Shown: one piece after another, positions 1 to 10,350 of the stretch
Layout: each line of letters opens with the position of its first letter
Numbering within the stretch: position 1 is the first letter of the stretch
Source: Nothophaeocryptopus gaeumannii
Taxonomy: Eukaryota > Ascomycota > Dothideomycetes > Mycosphaerellales > Mycosphaerellaceae
Assembly (NCBI GenBank): GCA_031771865.1
Contig: JASISA010000025.1
Span: 558,001-622,000, forward strand
Direction of reading: 5' to 3'
Length of the DNA: 64,000 nucleotides
Program-made: the position numbers and the translations under genes
The notes under the pieces: model-generated
The model's database searches: none
The model's input: only the letters and a program-made list of their open reading frames with translations
Told to the model about the DNA's origin: nothing

Positions 1-160
1 CGCTGTACGCCTGATAGGTTGCTGACAGCGCAAAGATGTGCCAAATGAGCAATGATCCGACACCAATATATCGCCAGGTGAGGATGTCCAGTTTCTCTTT
101 CGCCTCCGCATAATCTTCGGTTGAAGTGGGCACACATGCGTTGGCAGCAAGACCTCTGCC
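1..160 (-). CDS. Possible partial membrane-protein exon at window edge
   Basis: The minus strand is open across the left edge and reads a coding-like stretch. It starts with charged residues (STEDYAEAKEKLDILTW) and passes into a hydrophobic run (YIGVGSLLIWHIF) that would suit a membrane helix. No start codon is visible in this frame before it runs into the neighbouring gene's upstream region, so the 5' end would need an intron. It is probably part of a gene lying mostly outside the window. No family was recognised; it could also be a chance open frame. Confidence 0.3.
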
Positions 161-222
161 ACGATAATATGCGTAGAGGCACCTCCTCCTTGGAATGAGA
201 TATTGTTGCCGTATACTTCGCC

Positions 223-723
223 ATGTCAGACCCAGCGAGCGCGAAAACCAAGACCGAGCGAGAGGAATGGACCCCTCCAATACTGCAGTCCAGAGACCCA
301 GAAGCAATCGGCCAATACCTTGAGAAGTGCTTCGAGGCCAGTGTCACCGTCCTCAACGAACGCGACTACGATCATGTCAGCCCCAAGGGCCAATTCGTTC
401 GCTCCACCGTCTCCCAAAGGTTTCGCGCGCAGTTCGACAATATACCGGGTTCGCTTGACTGGGACGGTCTGGTGGAGACAGTATGGAGGGCGTGGTGGCA
501 GGAAGATCCCAAAGTCCACTTCGGCATCGCACACTCACGTTGCGACGTCGACGTTGAAAGTGGCAAGGCTGTGTTATACGCTGAGATCACGGTCACTGGT
601 AGCACCGACGTGGTATTGGGAGGGATCAGTGAGGCACAATACAGCAAGAGAAAGGACGGTAGATGGATGATAGAACACTACATGGGTATCAGAGGCATAA
701 CGCAGAACGGAGGATTCGTCTAA
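223..723 (+). CDS. NTF2-like/SnoaL-type hypothetical protein
   Basis: Single-exon gene of 166 residues. After a polar N-terminus it has a helix-rich part (AIGQYLEKCFEASVTVLNERDYDHV), then Trp-rich strands (DWDGLVETVWRAWW) and alternating hydrophobic beta strands ending in KDGRWMIEHYMGI. That order, helices followed by a curved sheet ending in W-x-I-x-H, is typical of small NTF2-like/SnoaL domains, which serve as binding pockets or small enzymes. No catalytic residues can be assigned. There is no signal peptide. The ATG is the first in frame. It converges with the lactate dehydrogenase gene, leaving only 12 bp between the stops. The family call is inference from pattern. Confidence 0.6.
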   Translation: MSDPASAKTKTEREEWTPPILQSRDPEAIGQYLEKCFEASVTVLNERDYDHVSPKGQFVRSTVSQRFRAQFDNIPGSLDWDGLVETVWRAWWQEDPKVHFGIAHSRCDVDVESGKAVLYAEITVTGSTDVVLGGISEAQYSKRKDGRWMIEHYMGIRGITQNGGFV

Positions 724-735
724 GATGCTGCAACA

Positions 736-2193
736 TCACAATCTCGCCTTCGGCCTCCACTTCACATACGGATGATCAGGCGTGGAAGGCACCAGATGAT
801 CTACATCGGACGTGTTGACCAGCCCTGGATGGGCTTGCGATAGGTTGCGAATGCCCAGAAGCTTCATGGCGCTTTCCATCTCGTCCTGAATGATGTCGAC
901 CAGATGCTCGGCTCCCTCTGAGCCATAGGACAGAGCAAAGGTGAACGGCCTGCCCATGCCAACTGCCTTTGCTCCTAAACACAGCGCTTTGAGCACGTCG
1001 CCACCTCGCCGAAATCCGCCATCGATGAACACTTCCATTTGGTCGAAGATCTCCGGGCACTGCTTGTGCAACTCCAGCAAGAGTAGTATTGACGGCGGGC
1101 TGTAATCGAGGTTGCGGCCGCCGTGGTTGCTGACGAAGATGGCATCCGCTTTGTATTTCATGGCCAGCTTGGCATCTTCAGCAGTCATGATGCCCTTCAA
1201 GACGATAGGAAGATCAGTGTGTCTGCGAATCCATGCAATGTCCTCCCACACCAGTGCCTGGTCGATGAAAGCCCCGGCGATCTTTGTCAAGCCAACAGGC
1301 TTCTGGGTCTTGCCATTTGCGGCGGGCGTTTTAGCGATCTCATCAACCCGCAGACGCTCATCCGACTCTCGTTTCCCTCTCCCAGCCGCATCGACAGTCA
1401 CGAAGATCGCCCTGATACCCAGACCCTTCGCACTCCCAATCAGTTCTTCCGACTTCTTCCTATCCTTGTTCACGTACAACTGAAATAAGAACGGATGATC
1501 AGGAGCTTGCTCGACGATATCTTTCGTTGGATAGCTCGAATTAGTCGATATGACTTCCAAAATGCCACTTGCTTTAGCTCCTCGAGCTAAAGCTTTTTCG
1601 CCTTCTGGATTGATCATCTTGAGCAACCCAGTGGGACATATAAACAATGGAACCTTCACTGGCATTCCCAGCATCGTGCTCGAAGTATCAACCTCCGCTA
1701 CATCTCGCATGACCCGCGGCCGAAACCAAATTCTCTTCAACATCTCCCGATTCATGTCTCGTGTCCAGCAATCTGTGGCCGCAGTGGAATAGAAGGCATG
1801 TGTCTTGGCCGAGGATGTCTTAGCCGAAGCCAGTTCAAAGTCATCCGCATTAAGGATGGTGTACAACGGCGGCTTCTCATTCTCTGGTGCGGCCTGGGTA
1901 GGATTTGAGGGTACTGGTTCTTGGCTCCATTCTGATGTTATGGTTGATCGATCTAGATTGCCCTTGAAGCATTCTACAGGTAAGCTGTTCTTGACGATTG
2001 AAGGCGAATGAATCTCGGAGTAAGCTTTGCTTGCATCGCGTCCGGCGAATTTGAGGATAAGATGGGATCCGCCGGGGTGTTCGGAGGCGAAGTTCGTACA
2101 GTCCCAGATTTGGTCTTCGATTACGAGCCAGCAGTCTCCTGTAGAATTATGCTTGGAGATTTCTGATGTTGAAATGAGTTTCGTCTCTTCCAT
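736..2193 (-). CDS. Cytochrome b2-type L-lactate dehydrogenase (FMN/heme b5)
   Basis: Intronless, 485 residues. Residues about 5-80 form a cytochrome b5 domain with the heme-ligand motif EHPGG (His39) and a second axial His near residue 62 (SEIH). Residues about 110-480 form the FMN-dependent alpha-hydroxy-acid dehydrogenase barrel: substrate-site FYSTAATD, FICPTGLLK, the catalytic SNHGGRNLD (His about 357) and the phosphate-binding FIDGGFRRGGDVLKAL with GMGRPF. The family oxidises L-lactate or a related 2-hydroxy acid and passes electrons through heme to cytochrome c. The yeast enzyme has a mitochondrial presequence; here the protein starts almost directly with the b5 domain, so a cytosolic site or a different electron acceptor is possible. 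Substrate is not proven by sequence. Fungi carry several paralogues of this family. Confidence 0.88.
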   Translation of the reverse strand: MEETKLISTSEISKHNSTGDCWLVIEDQIWDCTNFASEHPGGSHLILKFAGRDASKAYSEIHSPSIVKNSLPVECFKGNLDRSTITSEWSQEPVPSNPTQAAPENEKPPLYTILNADDFELASAKTSSAKTHAFYSTAATDCWTRDMNREMLKRIWFRPRVMRDVAEVDTSSTMLGMPVKVPLFICPTGLLKMINPEGEKALARGAKASGILEVISTNSSYPTKDIVEQAPDHPFLFQLYVNKDRKKSEELIGSAKGLGIRAIFVTVDAAGRGKRESDERLRVDEIAKTPAANGKTQKPVGLTKIAGAFIDQALVWEDIAWIRRHTDLPIVLKGIMTAEDAKLAMKYKADAIFVSNHGGRNLDYSPPSILLLLELHKQCPEIFDQMEVFIDGGFRRGGDVLKALCLGAKAVGMGRPFTFALSYGSEGAEHLVDIIQDEMESAMKLLGIRNLSQAHPGLVNTSDVDHLVPSTPDHPYVKWRPKARL

Positions 2194-2609
2194 GGTGTCT
2201 ATGTTCTAATGGATTGATGAGATCTGGTTCACGAGGGCGGAATATTTGTTAACGAGTGGCATTGAAGGAATAGAAATGATACCAACACTCTTGACCTTTA
2301 CACCGAGAGGTCCGTAATCGGAGGGCTTCTGGATGGTCAAGCTCATGGCAACGGAGGGATCCGTAATGCTTAGAACTTTCAACCGGCGGATCTCTTCTGT
2401 CCTTGTGTTAGGCGGACTACTCCGTAGTCGAGCGACGGGGAAGGCCCGATAGTGCCTAGCGCCGCCTGCTTAAGCTTATCTCTACCGCCCTGGCGACGCT
2501 TGCTTCCTACCACAACAATCAACAAACAGCAGCACTCCCACGTCAGTATACAAGCTCCAGTACGAATTCAATAGCATCCCCACAGTGCGTCAGCCGCCGT
2601 TTCATCAAA
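2194..2609. other. Intergenic, shared upstream region
   Basis: About 416 bp between two divergent genes, the b2-type dehydrogenase and the coiled-coil gene. It must hold both promoters. The last 120 bp is C/A-rich, as is common in fungal 5' leaders. No TATA box or other motif stands out. Confidence 0.5.
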
Positions 2610-3180
2610 ATGGCCGCCATTCCTGGTCCCCCGCCTGATTTGGATGAGCTGGCACAGGCGTCTCACGTCTTCGCGAACAATTTTGGACGCTTCAAAAACC
2701 TGCCAGCAGTAGATGGCGGCGGCGCGATTTTGACCGCAATCCAGGGCCTACAGGAGCAAGTGCGGCAGATACAGCAGCAGATGCAACAGATGCAACAGAC
2801 GCAGCAACAGATGCAGCAGCAGATAACAGGCATGGAAGAGCGTTTAGTTACGCGCATTTCTATAAGGTATACCCTCTACTACCTGTATTCCTCTCTCGAT
2901 ATTCGAATTAAGCTAACAGATTTGCAACAGCGATGCCAGCAACCTTGCTCGCCTCGCCAATTCACAGCTTACTTCGCCCCAGCATGCTCTCGTGCCGCTA
3001 CGGAGTACAAATAATACTCTGATCAACAATTTCCCCGCTACGCCTGCCGCTATCGCAACACTCTCGCAAGCAAGTCTAACGGACTTGCTTACAGCAATAG
3101 GCGAGGACTCCAGTGGAAGCTCTACGGTTAGACGTCAGCGCCTTCGCCGTGCTGTAGGGTTGAAGGAGGCAGCTGTATAA
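2610..3180 (+). CDS. Gln/Met-rich coiled-coil hypothetical protein, two exons
   Basis: Exons 2610-2866 and 2931-3180, joined over a 64-nt intron with donor GTATAC, branch GCTAAC and acceptor CAACAG. The product is 168 residues. The N-terminus is Pro-rich. Residues about 45-80 are a Gln/Met/Thr-rich heptad stretch (IQQQMQQMQQ and so on), a likely coiled coil encoded by a CAG/ATG-rich imperfect repeat. The C-terminal half (NNFPATPAAIATLSQASLTDLL, basic RRQRLRRAVGL) looks like a helical tail. Without splicing, the first frame stops soon after the intron; splicing restores a frame that stays open for 83 more codons, which supports the model. No signal peptide or membrane segment. Function unknown; a scaffold or complex subunit is possible. 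Confidence 0.65.
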
Positions 3181-3800
3181 TATGGTCACACTAAGAGGAA
3201 CGACATTCGCTTACGCGCAAAATTGGTAAAGAGACAACGATCAGCAGAGATATTGTATAGTCTGCACAAGGAAGGATAGGGATTAGGATCGAACATCGTG
3301 GAAATTAGCTCTGTTCATACACCGCTCAAGAAAATCTGCGTACCAAATTGGCGCAGGATGACACAGAAGACGCACGCAGGTTTCCTCGCAACTCGCGATC
3401 CCCCGTATGATGATTACAAGAGGGACACAGACTCTGGAAGACATGGCTTGTCTATGCTACTGCTTTAGTCGATTCAGCTAGCAACAAGAAGAGGTCATTC
3501 ACCGTGTGGGTGGTGCTTTGACCATCATGATCGGGTGGAACCTGTGATGGCCTCAGGCATACAAAATCACTCCCTTGACTGATAGGCCAACGTATCTCCT
3601 GGAACTTCGCCATCTCCATCTCGCGGCGGGGACAATATTGTGACCACCCTCGGCATCCTTAGCACTGGCGGATATGTCGAGTGACGGCCAAAAGCCATAT
3701 GTAAGTACGGTAGGCCTCTCATACTGTTGAACAGTATCTCGCTGTTCCCCTTCCTATCGCGCCAATCACGAAGACAACTTCAACATCAGAGTCCGCAGGT
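3181..3800. other. Intergenic, no gene seen
   Basis: About 620 bp holding the 3' end of the coiled-coil gene and the upstream region of the racemase-family gene. Open frames in it are short and overlap the neighbouring coding sequence antisense. No repeat or RNA gene was recognised. Confidence 0.5.
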
Positions 3801-4580
3801 ATGTCAACACAAAAGCCCATCCGCCTAGGCGTGCTGGTTCCATCCTCGAACACCGCACTGGAGCCTCTGACGACAACGATCATCTCCTCGATTCCGAATA
3901 TCACCGTCCACTTCTCCCGATTCCCAGTCACCGAGATCTCCCTCTCCAACGATGCACTCTCGCAATTCGACGATAGCAAGATACTCGACGCAGCGAATCT
4001 CCTCCAACACGCCAACGTAGACATTATTGGATGGAGCGGGACGAGCGCAGGCTGGCTGGGCCTAGAAGCAGACGACAGGCTATGCGAGAGAATACAAGAA
4101 GCCACCGGCATCAAAGCTACAACGAGCGTCATTGGCCTATGTAATATCATACAGACGTTGATGAAGAGTCAAGCCAAAGAACGTGGACCAAAAGCTCGTT
4201 TCGGCCTTGTAACACCATATCTCGACGACGTCCAAACCCGCGTCGTGGAAACATTCACCAATGCTGGGTACGAAGTCGTCGCCGAATCACATCTGAACCG
4301 AAAAGTCAACGTCGAGTTTGCGGATATCACACAAGATCAATTGGATAAGCAGGTTGAAGAGGTAGTGGGAAAGATGGGGGAAGAGCCTGTGAAGGTTGTG
4401 AGTACGTTTTGTACGAATTTGAGGGCGGCGCAGAGGGTGATGTGTTGGGAGAATAAGTATCCGGGGTTGATTGTGGCGGATACGGTTGCGACTGTTGTTT
4501 GGGATATGTTACGGATTGTTGGAGTGGATACGACGGAGTTGAGGGGATGGGGAGCGATTTTTTCGAAGGGGCCGCCTTGA
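3801..4580 (+). CDS. Asp/Glu racemase superfamily (maleate isomerase/AMDase-like)
   Basis: Intronless, 259 residues. The start IRLGVLVPSSNTALEP is the hallmark of the maleate isomerase/arylmalonate decarboxylase branch. The later motifs VDIIGWSGTSAGWLG, RFGLVTPYLDDVQ and STFCTNLRA match the family order. Classical members use two cysteines. Here the second is present (Cys204) but the first site reads GTS (residues 80-82) with no Cys, as in decarboxylase- or EutA-like members that keep one Cys. A racemase or isomerase needing both thiols is therefore unlikely; a decarboxylase or another cofactor-free proton-transfer reaction is more plausible. No targeting signal. The substrate cannot be read from sequence. 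Confidence 0.75.
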   Translation: MSTQKPIRLGVLVPSSNTALEPLTTTIISSIPNITVHFSRFPVTEISLSNDALSQFDDSKILDAANLLQHANVDIIGWSGTSAGWLGLEADDRLCERIQEATGIKATTSVIGLCNIIQTLMKSQAKERGPKARFGLVTPYLDDVQTRVVETFTNAGYEVVAESHLNRKVNVEFADITQDQLDKQVEEVVGKMGEEPVKVVSTFCTNLRAAQRVMCWENKYPGLIVADTVATVVWDMLRIVGVDTTELRGWGAIFSKGPP

Positions 4581-5418
4581 GTAAGGACATGATCAAAATT
4601 GTCGAGAGCTGTCAATCACATATTGGTAGGTAAGAGGCGGCCCTGTCCAAGCAGCCATATGCCCTTTCTTCCCAACTCTGGATGCAGCCAACTTCTCCAA
4701 TCACTTGCTACAGGCCATGTACGAGCTGTACGAAGTTGCATTCTCACTCCATACATGTGGTGCCGCTTTAGCGTAGCATGCAAGCAGAAGGAGCACGACT
4801 CCAGACGGCAAAGGCTGAATGTGGTAAGTGACGCTGACTTGGCACGCAGGAACACCATTCCGGTTCCAAGATGCATAACTTTTGCCGTGCCAAGATATGG
4901 ACGCGAGACTGCGAACTGCGCGGCATGTGAGCTCCGGACGACGTGACGCCGAAGCGTCTCCCTCTCTATGCTGGAAAGATCTATACATAGACACGATGGT
5001 CGAGGGCCAGAGAAGCGTCCGAACGAGCGATCTCTCAGCAGGCCATAGCAGACAGCTCGCCTACGACGGATGACCTCCGTCCCTCCACGGATACCTATCA
5101 ACAATGCGCAAAGAAGATCACATACAAATGTGCCTGAAGCGAAGTTCTCTGGAGTACCAAGACATCAATGGTAGATCTTTACGCCGTCCCAGCTTTAGCT
5201 TTTGAGTCTCGCATAAGCTTAAAGCAAGAAAGTTGCAATGGTTCGCAAGAAACATTGACAACAGATCAAGCAAACTGGGATTGACCGCGGGGTACGGAGA
5301 GGCAGACGGTTAGTAGCATATATATATATAAGGCGCCATTTCGCCGCTAGGCCGAAGGACAAAGCGATTGAAGTCGAAGTCAGCTATCGACCAACTAATA
5401 CCAAGCATCGAGACGGAA
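4581..5418. other. Intergenic, no convincing gene
   Basis: About 840 bp. Both strands have medium open frames (up to about 160 codons on the minus strand at 4616-5104) with Arg/Ser/Cys-rich translations and no recognisable motif, so I treat them as chance. The last 100 bp is the promoter of the secreted-protein gene. Confidence 0.45.
5319..5332 (+). promoter_or_regulatory. TATA-box-like run upstream of secreted protein gene
   Basis: An uninterrupted (AT)n run followed by AAGGCGCC lies about 90 bp before the chosen ATG at 5419. It is the clearest TATA-like element in the window and suits an inducible gene for a small secreted protein. Inferred from position only. Confidence 0.5.
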
Positions 5419-6068
5419 ATGAAGGCCTTCACTTCGACTACAGCTACACTCATCGCACACGCCAGCTATACCTTCGCAGCATTATGCGAGCCTGGTGGTC
5501 TCCTAGGCTTAGGAGCAGCAACTGACACCCTGCTCGGCCAATTCACCCTCGCAGCAAGATCCTCCGATGGCATGACATACCCAATCGTGAACTCTCTCTT
5601 CCCCCAACCAGAAGGTTTCTTCCTCTCAACATACCTAGGAGCCGCCAACACCGATCTCTCATCCTTCACAACCCCAAAGATCACTCTGCAAAACGGCATC
5701 GCATACGCTTCTGGCGGGACCGTCTTCGCGACGATGAAGAACCCGCTTCTCCAAGCTGAGGATATCTACATCGCGGCCGACTCGTCGGCTGTTAAGGAGA
5801 GCTGGCAGGCGGTCAATGCGACGTGTGACGGGAAGCAGAAGACGTTGCTGAGGTTTGCGAATTTGACGCCGGTTCCGCTGGCTACGGCGAGTATTGATCA
5901 GACGGAGTTTGCGCCGGGTGCTGGGTTGAAGAGTCCGATATTGGATGGGTTGTTGAGTGAGTGTACACGTGATGTTGTGATGAGAGGTGGAAGATATGTG
6001 CTGACGGTATTACAGCGAGTGGGACGCCTATTGATCTCGTTATTGTGCCTTACAGCGACCCAAACTAG
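5419..6068 (+). CDS. Small secreted protein, two exons
   Basis: Exons 5419-5956 and 6016-6068; intron donor GTGAGT, acceptor ATTACAG. The spliced product is 196 residues ending VIVPYSDPN. I chose the ATG at 5419, not the in-frame one at 5368, because it begins a typical signal peptide (MKAFTSTTATLIAHASYTFAALC) and sits about 90 bp after a TATA run. The mature part is rich in Ala, Thr and Ser, has few cysteines and has two N-glycosylation sequons (NATC, NLTP). Reading through the intron would give a longer tail of poor quality. No enzyme motif. It resembles uncharacterised ascomycete cell-wall or apoplastic proteins; an effector role cannot be judged. Confidence 0.68.
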
Positions 6069-6158
6069 GTATACGTCGATAAGAGCAATGAATACGTGCG
6101 CTCACAGCGACCTTCCGGGTTTCGAAATCCTACCGCAACCCATCATATAGTCGCCTCT

Positions 6159-7089
6159 CTACAAGTTAGCACTCTTCTTTGGAAAGGCCGTCATGCAGCC
6201 AGCATAGAGGGCTCCGGGATCTAATATCCGTCAGCAGAAGTTGATCAAACTCTTCTGGACTTGTACTTACCCATCCGAGTCGAATACTTCTCCAACATCA
6301 ACCTCCCCAACTCCCTCCCATCCTTCGCCTTCGTCTCCACAATCTCTCCCCAATCCCTCAGATACTGCTTCGTCGCCTCCAAATGAAAAGCCCCCATCAA
6401 CTCATCCTCCTTAACATGCCCCGGCACAACCGTCTCTGGCCCAAGCGCCTGCACCTTCTCCACCGCCTTAATCCATTCCTCCCGCAAAGCCTTCGTATTA
6501 GCATACATTAGCATCTGATGTACATCTCCATACACCACATCTCCATAAACCGCGAGCTTTATATCTGGCACCCAAAGCACCGTGGAATCGTGCGTATCGG
6601 AATGCCCGACTTCTACTGCTTTGAGCGTGTGGCCTCCAAGGGCAAACTCTCCATTGGAAGGGAGAGGATCTGCGAGGATGAAAATCTTCATCTAGCTGGC
6701 CCGGAAAGCGGGATGACCAATTCGCCTTGAAAGCCTTTTGGCCCAATCTGCTCTTTCATATGCTCAATCGTCCCTCGCGTAGCAACCGCCTTCAACCCCG
6801 GAAATCATTTCTGGAGATATCCAATTTCCCATCCAATGGTCTGCATGACCATGGAGTGATATAAAGAGTCGTGGGACGTTTCGTATGGATAGTTCGTTTG
6901 ATTCAATCCGCGAGTTCGGCATTCTGAGACTTCGTGATGGGTGTGTCGACTAGGACAGCTTCTTTTTTCGCCGTGGATTAGGGTGCTGGAGATGGGAGAC
7001 CAAGTGCCTGTTGGGCCGCCGGAAGAGCCATCTGGTCGGACGAAGGGGATTGGGGGAGCGATGTAGACGTTTGCTCGGAGAGAGGACAT
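6159..7089 (-). pseudogene. Broken metallo-beta-lactamase-fold hydrolase
   Basis: Homology to a fungal MBL-fold hydrolase runs from MSSLRANVY (start 7089) to a spliced 3' end, but it is split over all three frames. There is an extra A in an A-run near 6965 and an in-frame TGA at 6903-6905 where Trp is expected (ADW to AD-stop). Another shift comes just before the metal motif HGHADHW (6833-6853), with further shifts near 6815 (TGA after GYLQK), 6725 and 6690. The 3' half (GHSDTHDSTVLWVPDIKLAVYGDVVYGD, VPGH) is one clean frame. The last intron (GTAAGT...TATTAG) and a stop at 6159-6161 are still recognisable. The metal-ligand motif is therefore out of frame with both ends. Sequencing error cannot explain this many lesions. 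Confidence 0.8.
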
Positions 7090-7447
7090 GGTGGATTGAT
7101 CGCTAGCTGAATGTAGTAATAAAGAAGGGGGCCAGTGTGCCATTGAAAATCCTACCTTGATGGGTTGGTATGTCGGGCGGGCTTATACTCACACCTTCAG
7201 ATAGAGACCTACTAATCTTCGAGAAGTGCACCGAGGACCCGAGGCTGCGCCTTGCATGTAGGTTGTGTATTGAGGCATAAGCAAGAGATATCGCAAGAGA
7301 TGGAGTACAGAGCTGTCGAGATCACTAATCTTGAGTCAGAGTGGCTCGTTTTCTCAAACAGGAACGCTGCGGTCTTGTTCGTATTCACCATGGCTCATAC
7401 AGTAGAGCATACAATTGTACATCTGCACTCACTTCTAATTGATTTCC
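7090..7447. other. Intergenic, no gene seen
   Basis: About 360 bp between the MBL pseudogene start and the permease 3' end. Short frames only. Confidence 0.5.
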
Positions 7448-9416
7448 CTACTCCCTCTTCACCTGCACCGGCACATCCTCACTCCCCTGACTCTCACTCG
7501 TCGCCAAACCCGGCGTCTGAATCTGATTCAAATGATCAATATTAATCCTCGGCCCCTTGAACCATTTCCTCCCACTAATCCCGTACCAGCTCATCGCCAG
7601 AAACATTGCACCTCCATAGATACAGCAAGTCCAGTTCATGGTCTTGGCAGTCAAGTCCGCACCCTTATATGCCGGGAAGCATACTGCAGGGATGATGACG
7701 AGTAGCCACACGCAGGCGGCAATGTTGACTGGTATTGAGAGACGACCGAGATTCCATGGACCGGGACGGAATTTTCCTCGGCCGAAGAGGAGTTTGAGAG
7801 CGACAGGAGTCGTGAATGCGACATACTGACCGATAGCGCCTACAATCTGATCAGGAACAGGAAAGTTCGATGCGGACAATGCGTGGTCTTACCGATGCTG
7901 AACACGGCACCAATAGCGACTGGGCCGGCGAACAAGAGAAGGCCAAGCAGCGCGCCGACAGCAAGAACGCCCCACGTGGCATACACTGGAGTCTTCGTAT
8001 GTCGATTCACCTGCTTCCACCAGCGAGACCCCGCAATAGCTCCATCTCGCGAGTATGCGAAGACCACGCGGCTTGCTGCGATTGTGCAGCCTTGACCGCA
8101 GAAGAATTGACCGACCTGACATCGAAGTGTCAGCAAAGCCCAATTTCAGAAAGCGCTCGGCAAATTTTGAGCTTACCATATTCAGTGCGAACATCGCCAG
8201 ACCCGCCCTCTTCCCAAGAACCTGAACACACAGAGAACCGAAAGGCTGGCCATATTCACTACCAATGACTTCCGCAAGATCTTTCACGGTGTAAGCAATG
8301 ACAAGCACAATGGCGAAACCAGCGTAAATACCGGATTGGGCTGTCATGACGATGGCTCGTGGGGCGGCTATATTGGCATTTGAGCATTCTTCTGCTAAGT
8401 GGAAGGGGGCGTCGTATCCAGACATGGTCCAGATAGTAGTCAAAAAGCCCATAATGGTAGCCCAGCCGATAGGCCACTCGGTGCCATTCGTGAATGTCGT
8501 CCATGTTTCATGCGTTGGATTGGTCTTTGGTGTACCGATCGAGCCGACTGGGAACCAGATGACGAAGATAAGTACGAGAAAGATATTCCACTGCAAGGAA
8601 GACGTGTCAGTGCATGTCCATATAACGCCTCACTGCTGGAATCTCTTACCGCCGTGCCCACAATATTCACATATCCAATGAACTTCGTAGACTGCATGGT
8701 AACAAGACCATTGATAACCAACAACAGCAGCAGGATCAGATAAATGTGCCAATTCTGCGGCGCATAGTCCGGATTCGTGATCTCCGCCGCCGTGACAATC
8801 ATAGCCGCAAGCGTATAATTGAGTGAAACAGGCCCTGTCACGAATCCGCAGAAATTGCTCCATCCCACGAACCAACTCGCGATTGGACCCCAGCCCTCAG
8901 GCGCGAGAACGGCTGCAGCGTAGTAGAGTCCGCCAGCTGTCGGCATGGAGGAGCATAGCTCTGCCATACTGAATGCCGTGGATTGGATCGTAACTGCTGC
9001 TATGATCCATCCCCATATTAGACCCGCTGTGCCTGAGTAGCCTAGGCCGTAGGCAAGAGTCGAGGCGATGGATGGGAGTAGGCCGAGGACTGAAAAGGAT
9101 ACTGAGAACGATTCGAGGATGCCAAAGTCTCTGTTGAGTCGCTCGTCAATATGCGCATGAAGAGAGGTCTGGGGCGCTGGTGGTAGTGGTAGTGCTACCT
9201 TTTGAATTCCTGCCTATATGGGAATCTTGTTAGCACCCTCAGAATGGAAGACGAGCATGATTGCAGCACTCACTTATACCCAAGCGCACCCAGCGTCTTT
9301 TCATCAAGCGTCGCATGTTCGTCGATAACAGCATGATCATGACTCCGCTCAAAGACAGAAGTCACTTTCACATCATGCTCATCAACAATAGCCTGCGAGC
9401 CACCGCGTTGTGCCAT
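7448..9416 (-). CDS. APC-superfamily permease (GABA/choline-type), six exons
   Basis: Exons 9274-9416, 9199-9213, 8650-9130, 8177-8590, 7893-8115 and 7448-7839 sum to 1668 nt, or 555 residues. The second coding exon is only 15 nt and restores the family motif GYKQEFKRDFG across its junctions. The protein shows the amino-acid/choline permease pattern: FSVLGLLPSIASTLAYGLGYSG, MAELCSSMPTAGGLYYAAAVLAP, WTMSGYDAPFHLAEE, ASRVVFAYSRDGAIAG and a final PVALKLLFGRGKFRPGPWNLG. About 12 membrane helices are expected. The family imports GABA, choline or other amines and amino acids at the plasma membrane; the substrate cannot be fixed here. N-terminal 45 residues are acidic and cytosolic. All junctions use GT-AG and keep frame. 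Confidence 0.85.
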
Positions 9417-10350
9417 TGCAGCAGCTTCACCGCAGTGTACAGGGTAATTAGATCTTAGTCGAATAGGCAAGATAGAAGTAAGCTTCCAGAGCGAAATGCG
9501 ACCATTAGATAGCCGGCCAGTACATCTCGTACAGGATTCCAGCTGATAAGAAAGATAGGTACAAAGGACCCTGGCCGGTCGTTGCAATACCTACTTGAGC
9601 AGCCCTTGTCGCGCTCTAGAACTCAAAAGCTAGGGCCGGAGAGAGCGCTTCTATCGCTTCTTCTTGTATCATCGGCAGCAATCAATTGCGGGAGGAGTTT
9701 GAGGAGGCGTTACTGTCCGCCATCGATCGCCAAACTAGATCAGGCAGGCGATAAAAGATGGTTTCGAGGTGGCTCCACGATTCGCTAGCGACGCTCTGCT
9801 GGCTGAGAATCGCCTGCTGTAGTCCATGCGTCCGGGTCAGGATAATGCGCAAGTGCAACCGCTTGCAGCCAAGCCGAGCGCTTTCCAATTTCCTGCAAAG
9901 GGCATTGCTAACTGCGTTTGCAGTGAGGGGACGTGTGCTGCTGCTTTGCTTGCAGTTGCACAAGCTCGGAGGGTCCGTGGGATAAGATTTGAAGGATGCG
10001 GAAGCTTTGGGGTCTTGCTTCTCAGCCGCTAAACGTAAGAGCGTCTTCTCGACCGCGATGCCCAATGGCCCGTACTTGGGTGAGATGCAGGACAGCAGGA
10101 CCATGTCGACAATGCATGAAGGCTGAGGAAAGATGTAGGCTAGGAGGAGTAAGTGGAAGAAAGATTAGGGCCTCGTCATCAGTGAGATGCCAAGTGAATA
10201 ATACATTAGGTCCGAGCTGTCGGCGAGAGGCACAGCCGAACCGACCCGAAAGATCTTCACGTTGACGTGTCAAGTCTGTCCATCGACTTCCAGCATTTTC
10301 AAGGTTGTTTGATCCTCTCCCACAGTGTGTCGAGATAATCAGTCCATTCA
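9417..10350. other. Intergenic, no gene seen
   Basis: About 930 bp. It holds the permease promoter and the 3' flank of the carboxypeptidase gene. Open frames on both strands (for example minus 9682-10104) are Ser/Leu/Arg-rich with no motif. Confidence 0.45.

Noticed and set aside
4616..5104. 162-codon minus-strand frame
   Set aside because: Arg/Ser/Cys-rich translation, no splice or family support, overlaps other equally long frames.
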